Below are positions 34,460 through 45,533 of a DNA stretch of 64,000 bases, in pieces. The position numbers were made by a program, and so were the translations under genes. The first letter of the stretch is position 1. Each line of letters begins with the position of its first letter. The stretch spans positions 32,419,001 through 32,483,000 of the forward strand of contig NC_053132.1 of the NCBI RefSeq assembly GCF_010015445.1, given 5' to 3'. Under the pieces are notes generated by a model. The model saw only the letters and a list, made by a program, of their open reading frames with translations. It had not been told where the DNA came from and searched no databases. This DNA is from Perca fluviatilis (taxonomy: Eukaryota > Chordata > Actinopteri > Perciformes > Percidae).

Positions 34460-34721
34460 GTACCTGCTGAACGTGCTGACATGTAAGGTAAGCGTGTTGT
34501 GTCACTTCCGGTGTTCCTGTGTTACAAACGCTAGCTTGCTGCTCCAGCAAAAACTTACTCAACTCTGCTTTATTGTTTAAATTAGCGGCTATTTGCCTGG
34601 ATTGCATTTGAATTACAATTGTTCTACTCAAGCACTTATACTTAGCTTCACTTACAGCGACTGACTCGCTGAATTTACAATTGTTAAAACGCTGTTAGCT
34701 ACTTTAGCTTAGCCATTAGCA
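34460..34721 (+). promoter_or_regulatory. L2 family A 5' UTR (putative internal promoter)
   Basis: Sequence between the insertion point and the ORF1 start. LINEs of this clade carry their promoter here. I see no specific box, so the function is inferred from position only. Confidence 0.4.
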
Positions 34722-35582
34722 ATGGCTAATTCCTCTCGCTCTCCTGCTCTTTCTTGCTCTGTGTGTCAAATGTTTAGCTATTCCTCTGCCTCCTTTAGTA
34801 ATAACGATACATGTAATAAATGTAGTATATTCGCTGCTCTGGAGGCAAGGCATAGTGAGTTTGAGGCTCGGTTCCGCACCATGGAATCAGAATCATATGC
34901 TTCCGTAGCTAGCCAGCGCCATGTAGCTCATACTGTAGCTTCTGCAGCCTCTGATAGCTGTCCCCCGGCAGACCCCTAGCAGCCGGGCGAGTGGGTGACT
35001 GTCCGAGGGAAGCGTAGTGTTAGATCTAAACCAGGGAGTGCACATGATGACGGGCGCTCTAAACTGGAGCATCTTCGCCTCTCTAACAGTTTCTCCCTAC
35101 TCAGTGATACACCCGCTGAGAAGCCAATTCTGGTTATTGGGAGCTCTATACTGCGACATGTGAAGCCAGCGGCCCCAGCGGCTGCGGTCATATGTGTCCC
35201 CAGGGCTAGAGCGGGCGATATAGAATCCCATCTAAAGCTGCTGGCTAAAAAGAACAGTAAATACAGTAAGATCATACTTCACGTAGGTGGTAATGGTCGT
35301 AAATCGGAGATCACTAAAATTAATGTTGAGTCACTTTGTGCATACGCAAAGACAATGTCTGACTCAGTAGTTTTCTCTGGACCCCTGCCAAACCTGACCA
35401 GTGATGAAATGTACAGCCGTACGTCATCCTTCCACCGCTGGTTGTTGGGGTGGTGCCCAGCTAATGATGTGGGCTATGTGAATAACTGGAGGGCATTCTG
35501 GGGAAAGCCTGGTCTGATTAGGAGAGACGGCATTCATCCCACCTGGGACGGAGCCGCTCTCATATCAAAAAATCTGACATAG
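34722..35582 (+). pseudogene. L2 ORF1: zinc-finger/coiled-coil N-terminus plus SGNH esterase-like domain
   Basis: One frame from ATG 34722 to 35582, interrupted only by TAG at 34977-34979. Residues 1-86: CSVCQMF and CNKCSIF (a possible Cys4 finger) followed by the helical ALEARHSEFEARFRTMESES. Residues 92-286: EKPILVIGSSILRHVKP (block I Gly-x-Ser), KIILHVGGNGRK (block III, where HVGTND-like is usual) and RRDGIHPTWDGAALIS (Asp-x-x-His block). These match the esterase ORF1 known from CR1/L2 LINEs such as zebrafish ZfL2. In this copy the block III Asp is replaced by Gly, so catalysis is doubtful. One stop codon separates the copy from an intact ORF1. Confidence 0.85.
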
Positions 35583-35645
35583 TCTATTATCGGTCATAAA
35601 CCATGACAACCCAAGTTTGATATTAGTAATCAGAGGTGCAGTGCA

Positions 35646-38357
35646 ATGCGCCCCTCTGTGCTTCCATTGGAGCAGTCGCCCACTCATAGTCTAATAAGCA
35701 CTGTGCCTGTCCCCTGGCTCAGATCAGTTAAATCAAAGGTAAACAAAAGATGCGCTATACTTAACAACCTAATTGGAATTAAAACGACTGCAACGATAGA
35801 ACAAAACAGGAAAATTAGATGTGGACTATTAAATATTAGATGTCTGTCTTCTAAAGCAGTATTGGTAAACGATTTGATATGAGATAATAAAATTGATTTG
35901 TTTTGTCTTACTGAAACCTGGCTGGGCCAGGAAGAATATGTCAGTCTAAATGAAGCCACTCCTCCCAGTCATATTAATACTCAAATTCCTAGAGGCTCAG
36001 GCCGAGGAGGGGGAGTTGCAGCCATCTTTGATTCAAGCCTGTTAATTAATCCTAAACCTAAACTAAAATATAACTCGTTTGAGAGTCTTGTTCTTAATCT
36101 TCAACATCCTAAATGGAAAACATTACAGCCAATTATATTCGTTGTTATATACAGGGCTCCAGGTCCGTATTCTGAATTTTTATCTGAATTCTCAGAGTTT
36201 TTATCATGTTTAGTCCTTAAATCTGACAAAATACTTATTGTAGGTGATTTTAATATCCATGTGGATGTTGACAATGATAGCCTTAGTACTGCTTTCAACT
36301 CTTTATTAGATTCAATCGGTTTCAGTCAGTGTGCACAAGGCGACGCACTGTTTTAACCACACCCTCGACCTTGTGTTGGCATATGGTATTGAAATTGAGG
36401 ATTTAATAGTATTTCCGCAGAATTCGGTATTATCAGATCATTCTTTAATTACTTTCAAATTCTTAATACCTGAATATACTAAATTAGATAAAAACCTCTA
36501 CACTAGATGCCTATCTTTTCAGCACTGTAGCCAGGCTGAAAGATAGTCACAGCTCTACTGAGCCATCTATTCCTCTAGCTCTGAGTAGTGATGACTTCAT
36601 GAGCTTCTTTAATGATAAAATTATAACAATTAGAGATAAAATCCATCACCTTTTGCTCTCAACTTCTAACGGTTCACCTTTAAACGCAGGACCGCTAGAA
36701 AGAACGACTAGTCCCGACACATTTTTAGACTGCTTTTATCCTATAAACCTTCAACAATTAATGTTAAAGATATCCTGAGCTAAGCCATCTACCTGTCTCT
36801 TAGACCCCATCCCAACAAGACTACTCAAAGAAGCGCTACCCATGGTTAACACTTCATTACTAGATATGATCAATATGTCCTTAATAACAGGTATGTACCG
36901 CAGTCATTTAAAGTAGCTGTTATAAAACCTCTTCTAAAAAAACCCACCCTCGATCCTGAGGCCTTAGCAAACTATAGACCTATATCTAACCTTCTCTTTT
37001 TATCCAAGATCCTTGAGAAGGTAGTTGCTAATCAGTTATGTAATTTTCTACATAGCAATAGTTTATTTGATGACTTTCAATCAGGATTTAGAAAGCATCA
37101 TAGCACAGAGACGGCACTGGTGAAAATTACTAATGACCTTCTAACTGCTGCAGACAAAGGACTTGTCTCCATTCTTGTTTCACTAGATCTTAGTGCTGCA
37201 TTTGACACTATTGACCATTCAATCATGTTACAGAGATTGGAACACTTAGTTGGCATTAAAGGAATCGCTCTAAGCTGGTTTAAGTCCTATTTCTCTGATC
37301 GATCTCAATTTGTTAATGTTAACGATAAATCCTCCAAGTACGCTAAAGTTAGCCATGGCGTTCCACAAGGCTCAGTGCTTGGACCAATTCTATTCTCCTT
37401 ATATATGCTTCCTCTTGGTAATATTATTAGGAAACACTCAATTAACTTTCACTGTTATGCGGATGACACCCAATTATACTTGTCAATCCAATCCAACGAA
37501 ACCAATCAGCTAGCTAAACTTCAAGCGTGCATTAAAGATATAAAATCCTGGATGACCTATAATTTTCTGATGTTAAACTCTAACAAAACTGAAGTTATTG
37601 TGCTGGGCCCTAAACACCTCGAACCTCATTATCTAAAGACTTAGCCACTCTGGATCATATTGCCCTGGCCTCCAGCACTACTGTCAGAAATCTAGGGGTT
37701 ATTTTTGATCAGGATATATCCTTTAACGCCCATCTAAAACAAACCTCAAGAACAGCCTTTTTCCATCTTCGTAACATTGCCAAAATTAGGAATATCCTGT
37801 CTCAAAACGATGCTGAAAAACTAGTCCATGCATTCGTTACTTCCAGGCTGGACTATTGTAATTCCCTACTGTCAGGTTGCTCAAATAAGTCCCTTAAGAC
37901 TCCCCAGCTGACCCAGAATGCTGCAGCGCGTGTTCTCACAAGAACTAAGAAAAGAGATCATATTTCTCCTGTATTAGCTTCTCTGAATTGGCTTCCTGTA
38001 AAAGCCAGGACTGAATTTAAAATCCTTCTCTTGACCTACAAAGCTCTAAATGGTCAAGCACCATCATATCTAGAAGAGCTCCTAATACCTTATTGTCCCA
38101 CTAGAGCACTGCGCTCCCAGAATGCAGAGTTACTTGTGGTACCTAGAGTCTCTAAAAGTAGAATGGGAGCCAGACCCTTTAGTTATCAGGCTCCTCTCCT
38201 ATGGAACCAGCTCCCAATCTGGGTTCGGGGGGCAGAAACTGTCACCACATTCAAGAATGAACTTAAAACTCTCCTATTTGATAAAGCTTATAGTAAGGGA
38301 GTGAGGAGTTGCACTGTCCACCTAACTGGCCCACCTGCTTCTCTTCATAATTGTTAG
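35646..38357 (+). pseudogene. L2 ORF2: AP endonuclease plus reverse transcriptase, broken
   Basis: Endonuclease: CGLLNIRCLSSKAVLVNDLI, a TGA at 35880, FCLTETWLGQEEYVSLNEAT, VVIYRAPGP, ILIVGDFNIHVDVDND and LSDHSLITFKF (Asn/Asp/His catalytic blocks). A 2-nt loss near 36328 and a ~400-bp deletion near 36515 follow. [71 protein letters not shown] and [11 protein letters not shown] (YADD near 37456). A 1-nt loss near 37621 shifts the C-terminal half. It ends at LKTLLFDKAYS. Known role: target-primed reverse transcription. Dead copy. Confidence 0.92.
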
Positions 38358-39160
38358 ATTAATAATATATAACAAAAGTAGAGGGAGGCAGGCCAGCACA
38401 GTCCTATCCAGCAGGGGAGAGTTTCAAGTCTGAACAGGCCACCTCTCCTTATGACCTGTCTCTCTTAGTTACGCTGTTATAGTTCTAGACTGCCGGGGGA
38501 CTTCCTTCCTTTGACACACTGAGCTGCTCTCTCCTCTCCCTTTCTATTACCATTTGTGCGCATCCTGTTCCAGAAATGCTTGTTTTAATCCTAGCTTCTG
38601 GGGAGTTTACTCCCCGGAGTCCTTATGTTTTTTCCCCCAGCGTATTTCCTTGGAGAACGTTGGCACCAAGATCCTGGTTGCAGCTGTCGCCGTGGTCCTG
38701 CTGCACTCCCTGCTGAGCTCAGCGGTGCCCTGCAATGTCATCCTGCGTCCTGCTAAACCCTGCTGCTTCCTGCTATGTCCATCCATGCTCTGCTAGGCCA
38801 CGCTACATCCTGTAACGCCCTGCAGCGCCCTGATATGACATGAACTACTACGACTACCATTTGAAGTCACTGTTCCATTATTAATGTGACTATTATCGCC
38901 ACTGTTCATCGCATCCCCAACCGGCACCGTCAGACACCGCCTACCAGGAGCCTGGGTCTGTCCGAGGTTTCTTCCCAAGAGGGAGTTTTTCATCGCCACT
39001 GTCGCACTGGTCGCACTGCTTGCTCTTGAGGGAATTACTGCAATTGTTGGGGCTTTGTAAATTATAGAGTGTGGTCTCGACCTACTCTATGTGTAAAGTG
39101 TCTCGAGATAACTTGTGTTATGATTTGATACTATAAATAAAATTGAATTGAATTGAATTG

Positions 39161-41077
39161 AACAGCTAGCCAACCAGATAACAGACAGAGAAAAAACACC
39201 CGGACTCTCTCGCCATTATTGTTGGGGATTTTAACAGTGCCAAACTCAACAGGAACTCCCTAAATACAGAGAGTATGTCAAGATTCCCACCAGGGACAAA
39301 AACACACTGGACCACTGTTAAAGGATGCCTATCGCGCCGTTTCCTGGGCAGCTCTAGGACTCTATGACCACTGTCTGCTTCATTTCATCCCAACCTACAA
39401 GCAAAATCTAAAAACTTCCAAACCTGTGGCAAATGTAAAACTGTAAAGAAATGGACAAGGGAATTACAGCTGGAGTTGCAGGCTTGCTTTGACTGCACCA
39501 ACTGGAGTGTTCTTGAAGCTGCAGCTACGGACTTCAATGACCTCACTGACACTGTAACCTTTTATATTTTAGTTTTTGCAACGACATCTGTGTGCAAACC
39601 AAGCCCTTCTGCACATACAACAACAGCAAACCTTGGTTCACTCCTAATCTTAGGAAACTGTGTCAAGCCAAAGAGGAGGCCTACAGTAGTGTAGTGGCCA
39701 GGAAAAAGCTGAGAAAAGAGATCAGGGTAGCCAACAAAAGATACAGTGAGAAACTAAAAAATAGCCTCTCAGCCAATGACCCTGCATCAGTTTGTAAAGG
39801 CTGGAAACAGATTACGGATTACAAGAGACCATCCCCCCACCTTGCAGAAAATCCTAGACTGGTTGATGACCTGAATGACTCAACACCAAACCCCCTGCCT
39901 CCACCTGCGCTAACGATCCGCGAGAAGGATGTGTGCCGGCTCTTTCACAAGCAGAAGATCAAGAAGGCCCCAGGACCTGATGGTGTGTCCCACTGGTGTG
40001 TCTGCAAGTCTGTGCTGATCAGCTGGTGCCAATCTTCACACAGATCTTTAACCAGTCCCTGGAGCTGTGTAAAGTCCCCTCCTGCTTCAAACACTCCACC
40101 ATCATCCCAGTCCCAAAAAAAACACTCCATCACAGGATTAAATGAATACAGCCCTTTCGCCCTGACATTTGTGGTCATGAAGTCCTTTGAAAGACTGGTG
40201 TTGAGCCACCTGAAGGACATCACAGGATTGATTCAGAATGGTGATGAGTCTGCTTACAGACAGGAGTTGGAAAAGCTGGTCCAATGGTGCAGTCAGAACC
40301 ACCTGGAGTTAAACCCCAAGAAGACTGTGGAGATGACAGTGGACTTGTCCATACCCCCCCCCCATCCAGAACAACATAGTGTTCACTGTGGATTCCTTTA
40401 GCTTCCTGGGATCAACCATTTCGCAGGACCTAAAATGGTCTCCCCACATTGACTCTGTCCAGAAAAAGGCCCAGCAGAGGTTATACTTTCTGTACTGTAC
40501 TGGTCCAGAGTCAGGAAAAGGGCAGCAAAAATCTCTGCAGACCCCTCACATCCTGGTCACAAACTCTTCAACCTCCCTCCCTCTGGTAGGAGATACAGGG
40601 CACTGTTCGCTAAAACCAGCTGACACAAAGATAGTTTCTTTCCCCAAGCAGTAACTCTGCTGAACACTCAGAAATAGCCCCCACTCTTACACTGAACAAA
40701 GTCAATCAACACTGTTCTGCTCATCTACCTCATGTCTATTTCAATCCTACAATTACAATATTGTTATTAATATATTACCATTGCACTAATCTGCCTTGCA
40801 CTATATTTATATTTATATCTTAAATCTCAGCACTATTCCTTCTCTCTCTTCAATTGTTATTGTATAGTATTTGTAAATTTCTAAATGTTATTGTATTGTT
40901 ATTTTGTATACTTAACAGTATTTTATTTATTTATTTATTTTTTATATTCTCACTGTCCTTTCTGTTTTTATTCTTATATGTTAAGTGAGTGTTGTAATCT
41001 GAGAGCAAAGATTAACCTGAGTCAAATTCCTTGTTTATTTGCACAAACCTGGCCAATAAAGCTGATTCTGATTGCAG
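39161..41077 (+). mobile_element. Rex1 LINE, 3' portion, RT core deleted
   Basis: Frames read [51 protein letters not shown] and SFERLVLSHLKDITG, then jump to LIQNGDESAYRQELEKLVQW and FSFLGSTISQDLKW. The missing part is the RT fingers-palm that normally carries FSSAFNTI and the FADD box. A second deletion removes the block after QQRLYFL. The 3' UTR ends GCCAATAAAGCTGATTCTGA, the characteristic Rex1 tail. Inactive. Confidence 0.92.
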
Positions 41078-41779
41078 CCGATGTACTCCACACAAAACCC
41101 CACAAATGGATGGCCCAGATCGCATGTGGAGGATGATGCCATGTAAGCTCTAGGCCTAACATGAACTCCGCCTCTCTTGTCGCGTCTCCTGCAGCGATTG
41201 TTGCGCAGCACCAGGAAGGGCTGTTGCCATAGATAAGCCGGTATGGATGCCAGGAAAGGCAGCGGCGTATTTGACTGTCAGCCAGAGCCGTAGATCGGCA
41301 CTTTCTTCGCAGAATTACAGATACTTAAATGGGTCAGGCGGTCATACACCAGCAGCAGTACACATTTCGAGTGACAAGTAGTAGGAACAGGAAAATCAAC
41401 AACAATTTCAGCAGAGGTATGCGGCAAAACACACACAACGGCGCCATCTTCCTCCACGGTTCTAATGCATTTATTATTGACTTTACAATTTCATCTAAAC
41501 TATAGGTTAAGTCATGCCATCTACTCACAATTGTCCTTGGCCTCCCATTTATGATTTAGTTTGACTTCGCTTTCATAATTCTAGTATTGAATTTCTTTAT
41601 TATTTATCTTGTTTTGACTGCATTTACTACTCTGTTCTTGAAAAGTATAGCCAGGAGCAGCAGTATTGTACAGTGCTGTAAGGTGAATGACATTCCAACT
41701 GGATATACTGTAGTGTATGGTATCTCAGTCCATTGCATTTGTGTGTGTGCATTTGAGTATGGTGCAGTTGTCATCTCAC
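41078..41779. other. TE-free host intron flank
   Basis: Between the Rex1 tail and the RBFOX exon. No repeat hallmarks. I looked for the RBFOX-binding word TGCATG in the sense of the gene (minus strand) and saw none here. Confidence 0.6.
41774..41779 (-). promoter_or_regulatory. 5' splice site of the RBFOX exon
   Basis: On the minus strand the exon end TTTGGG is followed by GTGAGA, a near-consensus donor. Confidence 0.9.
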
Positions 41780-41926
41780 CCCAAACATTTGCCGGAGGTC
41801 AGGGTCTCGGAAACGGAAAGGGATGTTGGAGACATGTAACCTCTTTGGCTGCTGCTTTTCCAACGAATCGCTGGACTGCAGGTGGAGCTGCTGGGAGCCC
41901 TCCGTCTGTGCAACCTCCTCTGCCTG
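41780..41926 (-). CDS. rbfox1: Internal exon of an RBFOX splicing factor (start of the RRM)
   Basis: Read on the minus strand, 49 codons in phase 0 at both ends: [12 protein letters not shown], a Ser/Gln-rich linker, [37 protein letters not shown] is the RNP2 strand of the Fox-1 RRM. The Phe of NIPF is one of the aromatic residues known to contact GCAUG RNA. The protein regulates alternative splicing in neurons and muscle by binding (U)GCAUG. The exon ends exactly at DLRQMFG, where vertebrate RBFOX genes have an exon boundary before the 54-nt QFGKILDVE exon. EKQQP before KRLHVS fits RBFOX1 better than RBFOX2/3 (STPKRLHVS), though rbfox1l is possible. Acceptor, branch point and donor are all present. 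The overlapping plus-strand frame of 141 codons is a shadow. Confidence 0.92.
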
Positions 41927-41960
41927 CTGGAGGGAAACACAAAGGATGCCACAGATTAGT
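41927..41960 (-). promoter_or_regulatory. 3' splice region: branch point, pyrimidine tract, tandem acceptor
   Basis: On the minus strand: GGAACTAATC (branch-like, near 41954-41962), a TTTGTGTTTCCCTC tract, then CCAGCAG. The tandem NAGNAG acceptor could start the exon at 41926 or at 41923, including or omitting one Gln codon. Confidence 0.85.
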
Positions 41961-42239
41961 TCCTGTCATGGTAAAGAAAAGTCTTGAGAGGACTAAGAAA
42001 AGACCCAGGTGAGAGGCAAGGTTGTTCAGCGTGATGTCTCCCGTTAAATACTAAAATGAGCTGGAGTGACATGAAAAAATAGATCTTGTACAATAAAAGA
42101 GGATTGACAGAACAATGTCTTAACATATTCAGGAAGTAGAGGTGTGTGAAGGTGAAAGACTAATTTTATGGTTTTATTACCTAATCGGACAGTGTAATTG
42201 CCTTCATTTGGAATACTTCTACGATCTGCCAGCACTACC
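41961..42239. other. TE-free host intron flank upstream of the exon
   Basis: Short unique stretch between the exon and the next LINE. Confidence 0.6.
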
Positions 42240-45200
42240 GATTGTGTGAGTCTTCACTGTTAGCTCACCTGTTCTGTTCCGGTTTGAGCCTCACCTGTTA
42301 TTTTCACTGGCCATCAACGTTGCCTAAGTCCTCATCCACAATGTGGGCCGGTAGGAAATACATCTTGTTTGTCTTTGCCTGGCTCTTTCTACTGCCTGTT
42401 CACCTGTTAGTGACGGGTTTAGACTCAGACTCAGACTCAGAAACTGACCTGCTCCGGCTGTGCTGTCACCTGCCTGGACCTGCGCCAGAGGCTCTCTACC
42501 TTCACCCGGACATCGCCTTCCAGGCTGGAAGTTCCAGCCCCGCCGGAGATATATCCACCGTGGGTCCTGCCTTCCACCACAGCAGCTCAACAGCAATAAA
42601 GTCCAGCTGGTCCAGCTCTCGTCGCCCTCCACGCTCCACCAACCGGGCTGTCGACCACAGCGTGTTAGCCTGCCTAGCTCGGTCGACTAGCACCACCACC
42701 AGCTGTGACAACACCTCACTCAACTTCCCTCTGCTCAACATCCGCTCACTGACAGGCAAGGGACATCTCATCCAGGACCTCATCTCCGATTGTAAGCTAG
42801 ACTTTCTTTGTTTAACCGAGACAATGGCAACAGCCCAACGACTTTTTTCAGCTGAATGAATCCACTCCTAGTGGGTTTGTTTACATCTGTTAACGCCGTG
42901 GCTCCGGCCGGGGAGGAGGTCTCGCGATAATTTACAGCGAGAAGAGGAAAGTCTCGCCGGTGTCTGTGCCTGTCTCCAGCTTGTTTTACTCTGTTGTCTG
43001 CAAATTGTCTGGTCCCACTCCAACCATCATTGCTACTGTCTACCGCTCCCTGAATAGTGAATATTTTAATGACTTTGCTTCTTTTCTCACCCACTTATCC
43101 TCTCTCTCACCAAACATAATACTGCTGGGCGATTTCAATATCCACATGAACAATATATATCTGCCTCTCACCAAAGACTTCACCTCCTGCTTAGAGATTT
43201 TTGGATGTCAGCAACATACCACTTTTCCCACACACTCCAAAGGACATACTCTGGACTTAATCTGCTGTTTTGGTGTCACCCCTTCTGACCTTACAGCTCA
43301 TAAACTCCCCATAACTGACCACTTTCTCCTCTCATTTACAGTGAAATACCATGCCTTATTTCTTTCCGGAATACAAAGAATATCAACCCCGCCCCTCTCA
43401 CTTCAAGTATCCACTCCTCCTACCTCCCTGACACTCACAATATATCCACCCCCAATGATCTGGTCTCTCATTACAACACTGGACTCCATAATATTCTTAA
43501 TTCCCTTGCTCCGTTAAAAAAACAGATCTGTTTCTTTTACCGTCTCCGCCCCTTGGTTCACCCCCAATCTTTGTCTCGTGAAAGCCAAAGGTCGGCAACT
43601 TGAACATCTTCATAGAAAACTGTTCTCACTATTCAAAATACATGTACAATAATCACATCTTACATTATAAGGACTCAATTGTTAGCACCAAAACCCACTA
43701 CTACTCCAGTATAATCACTGCCAATAAAGGAAACTCCAAGTCACTGTTTTCCCTACTTAACAATATCACCCAACCCCAGGACTTTCTCCCCCCTCACTTG
43801 TATACAACCTCCTTCTGCAACTCCATTATGTCCTTTTTCACTGAAGAAATCAAGAACATCCACAAGCACCTTGGATCAATCCCTCACCTCAGCATCTCAG
43901 CCGACTTTCACCCATCCACACACTCATTCTCCTCCTTCCAGCTCCCTGCCATTTCAGAAATCACAGAACTCACCCGGAAATCCAAGCCATCCACTTGTCA
44001 ACTTGACCCCCTCCCCACACAACTTGTTAAAGCCTGCCTTCCCTCCCTGGTCCCCCTCATTTCTGCTATCATCCACTCCTTTCTCACCACTGGAACTGTC
44101 CCTACATCCTTCAAAACTGCTGCCATTACCCCAATTTTGAAAAAACCTGGTGCTGACCCCTCTAACTTCAACAACTTCCGTCCAGTATCCAATCTACCCT
44201 TCATCTCCAAAATCCTTGAAAAAACAGTTACCTCTCAACTCCATTCTCATCTATCTCACAATAACCTGTATGAACAGTTCCAGTCCGGTTTCCGCCCACT
44301 CCATTGCACTGAAACAGCACTTATCAAAATCACCAATGACCTCCTTATGGCAGCTGATTCTGGACTCCTCACCATCCTCATCCTCCTCGACCTGAGTGCA
44401 GCCTTTGATACTATCTGTCACACCACCCTCCTACACAGGCTATCTTCCATCACTTCAGGTGTGCCCTAGGGCTCTGTCCTGGGCCCCTACTCTTCATCAT
44501 TTACCTCCTTCCCCTCTGCAATATCTTCCGCAAATTTAACATTCACTTCCACTGTTATGCTGATGACACCCAGCTCTACGTCTCCACAAAACCCTCATCC
44601 ACTCTCCCGCCCACCTCCCTTACTGATTGCATCTCTGAAATAAAAACCTGGTTTACCCAAAACTTCCTCAAATTAAACAGTAATAAAACAGAGGTTCTCC
44701 TCATTGGCACCAAATCCACAACCGAAAGTTTTTTCTCTCACTATTGATAACTCCTCCATTTCACCCTCCCCCAAGGTTAAGAGTCTTGGTGTCATCCTTG
44801 ACAGCGCCCTATCCTTTCAACCCCACATCAATAACATTACCCGGTCTGCCTACTTCCACCTACGAAACATCAATCACCTCTGCCCCTGCCTTACCCCCCA
44901 CACTGCCGCCATCCTTGTCCACAGTCTCGTCACTTCCCATCTGGATTACTGTAACTCTCTCCTCTTCGGTCTCCCTCACAAATCCCTCCATAAACTCCAA
45001 CTAGTCCAGAATTCTGCTGCCCGCATCATACCTCAAACCCCCTCCATCCACCACATCACTCCTGTCCTCCAACAGCTCCACTGGCTCCCGGTCCAGTTCC
45101 GTATCCAATTCAAAGTCCTCCTGTTTACATTCAAGGCCATCCACAACCTAAAAATATTTGTCTGATCTCCTCCAGCGTCCCACTCCCTCCTGCACCCTAA

Positions 45201-45533
45201 GATCCTCTTCCTCCATACACCTGTCTGTCCCCTCCGCCCGTCTCACCACCATGGGGAGCAGAGCATTCAGCCGCTCTGCTCCCCATCTCTGGCAATCATT
45301 ACCACCCCAACTTAGAAACATTGATTCATTCCCCCATTTCAAATTGCAACTCAAAACAGATCTGTTTAAAACTGCCTATTCCACTGGATGTCAATTGCTC
45401 TGTCTCTTTCTGTTGTTTTTATTATTGTTGTATTCTTTATTTTTTGCTTCTTTTAATGATTTATGTATCCCTGTATGATGTCCTTGAGTGCCGAGAAAGG
45501 CACCTTTAAATAAAATGTATTATTATTATTATT
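42240..45533 (+). mobile_element. L2-type LINE (family B), broken, with (ATT)n tail
   Basis: A second L2-clade family, clearly different in sequence from family A. Endonuclease and RT blocks are in order. The 3' UTR ends GTGCCGAGAAAGGCACC, then TTTAAATAAAATG and an ATT microsatellite tail, into which an LTR was inserted. The 5' limit is approximate. Confidence 0.88.
42690..45440 (+). pseudogene. L2 family B endonuclease-reverse transcriptase, frameshifted
   Basis: Endonuclease: LLNIRSLTGKGHLIQDLISD, CLTET, a frameshift near 42820, GRGGGLAIIYSEKRKVSP, ATVYRSLNSEYF and ILLGDFNIHMNN, with GHTLDLICCFGV and ITDHFLLSF at its end. RT: SFKTAAITPILKKPGADPSN, FRPVSNLPFISKILEKTVTS, FQSGFRPLHCTETALIKITN and [14 protein letters not shown] deletion then joins LSSI to TSGVP, followed by a TAG at 44467. 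The YADD box survives at 44556-44567 in another frame. The C-terminal [20 protein letters not shown] and [16 protein letters not shown] block follow. Non-functional. Confidence 0.88.

Larger units (their letters stand above)
34460..39160 (+). mobile_element. L2/Maui-type LINE (family A), near full length, inserted in Rex1
   Basis: A 4.7-kb element with a 5' UTR (34460-34721), ORF1, ORF2 and a 3' UTR ending in (GAATT)n. It interrupts the Rex1 reading frame exactly between ALQQ and LANQ. Related copies lie at 46970-52458 (plus) and 63473-64000 (minus). Both ORFs are broken. Relative to the copy at 46970, about 400 bp of ORF2 is deleted at 36515. Confidence 0.93.

Noticed and set aside
36511..36520. 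Splicing as the cause of the L2 copy 1 deletion
   Set aside because: The missing segment ends near a CAG but starts GACAG with no GT donor, so ordinary deletion is more likely.
41587..42012. 141-codon plus-strand open frame
   Set aside because: It is the antisense of the RBFOX exon and its flanks. The minus-strand translation gives an exact conserved RRM block with splice sites.
42242..42690. Ser-rich N-terminal frame of L2 family B as an ORF1
   Set aside because: It runs directly into the endonuclease frame and shows no zinc finger or esterase block. More likely 5' leader or ORF2 extension.
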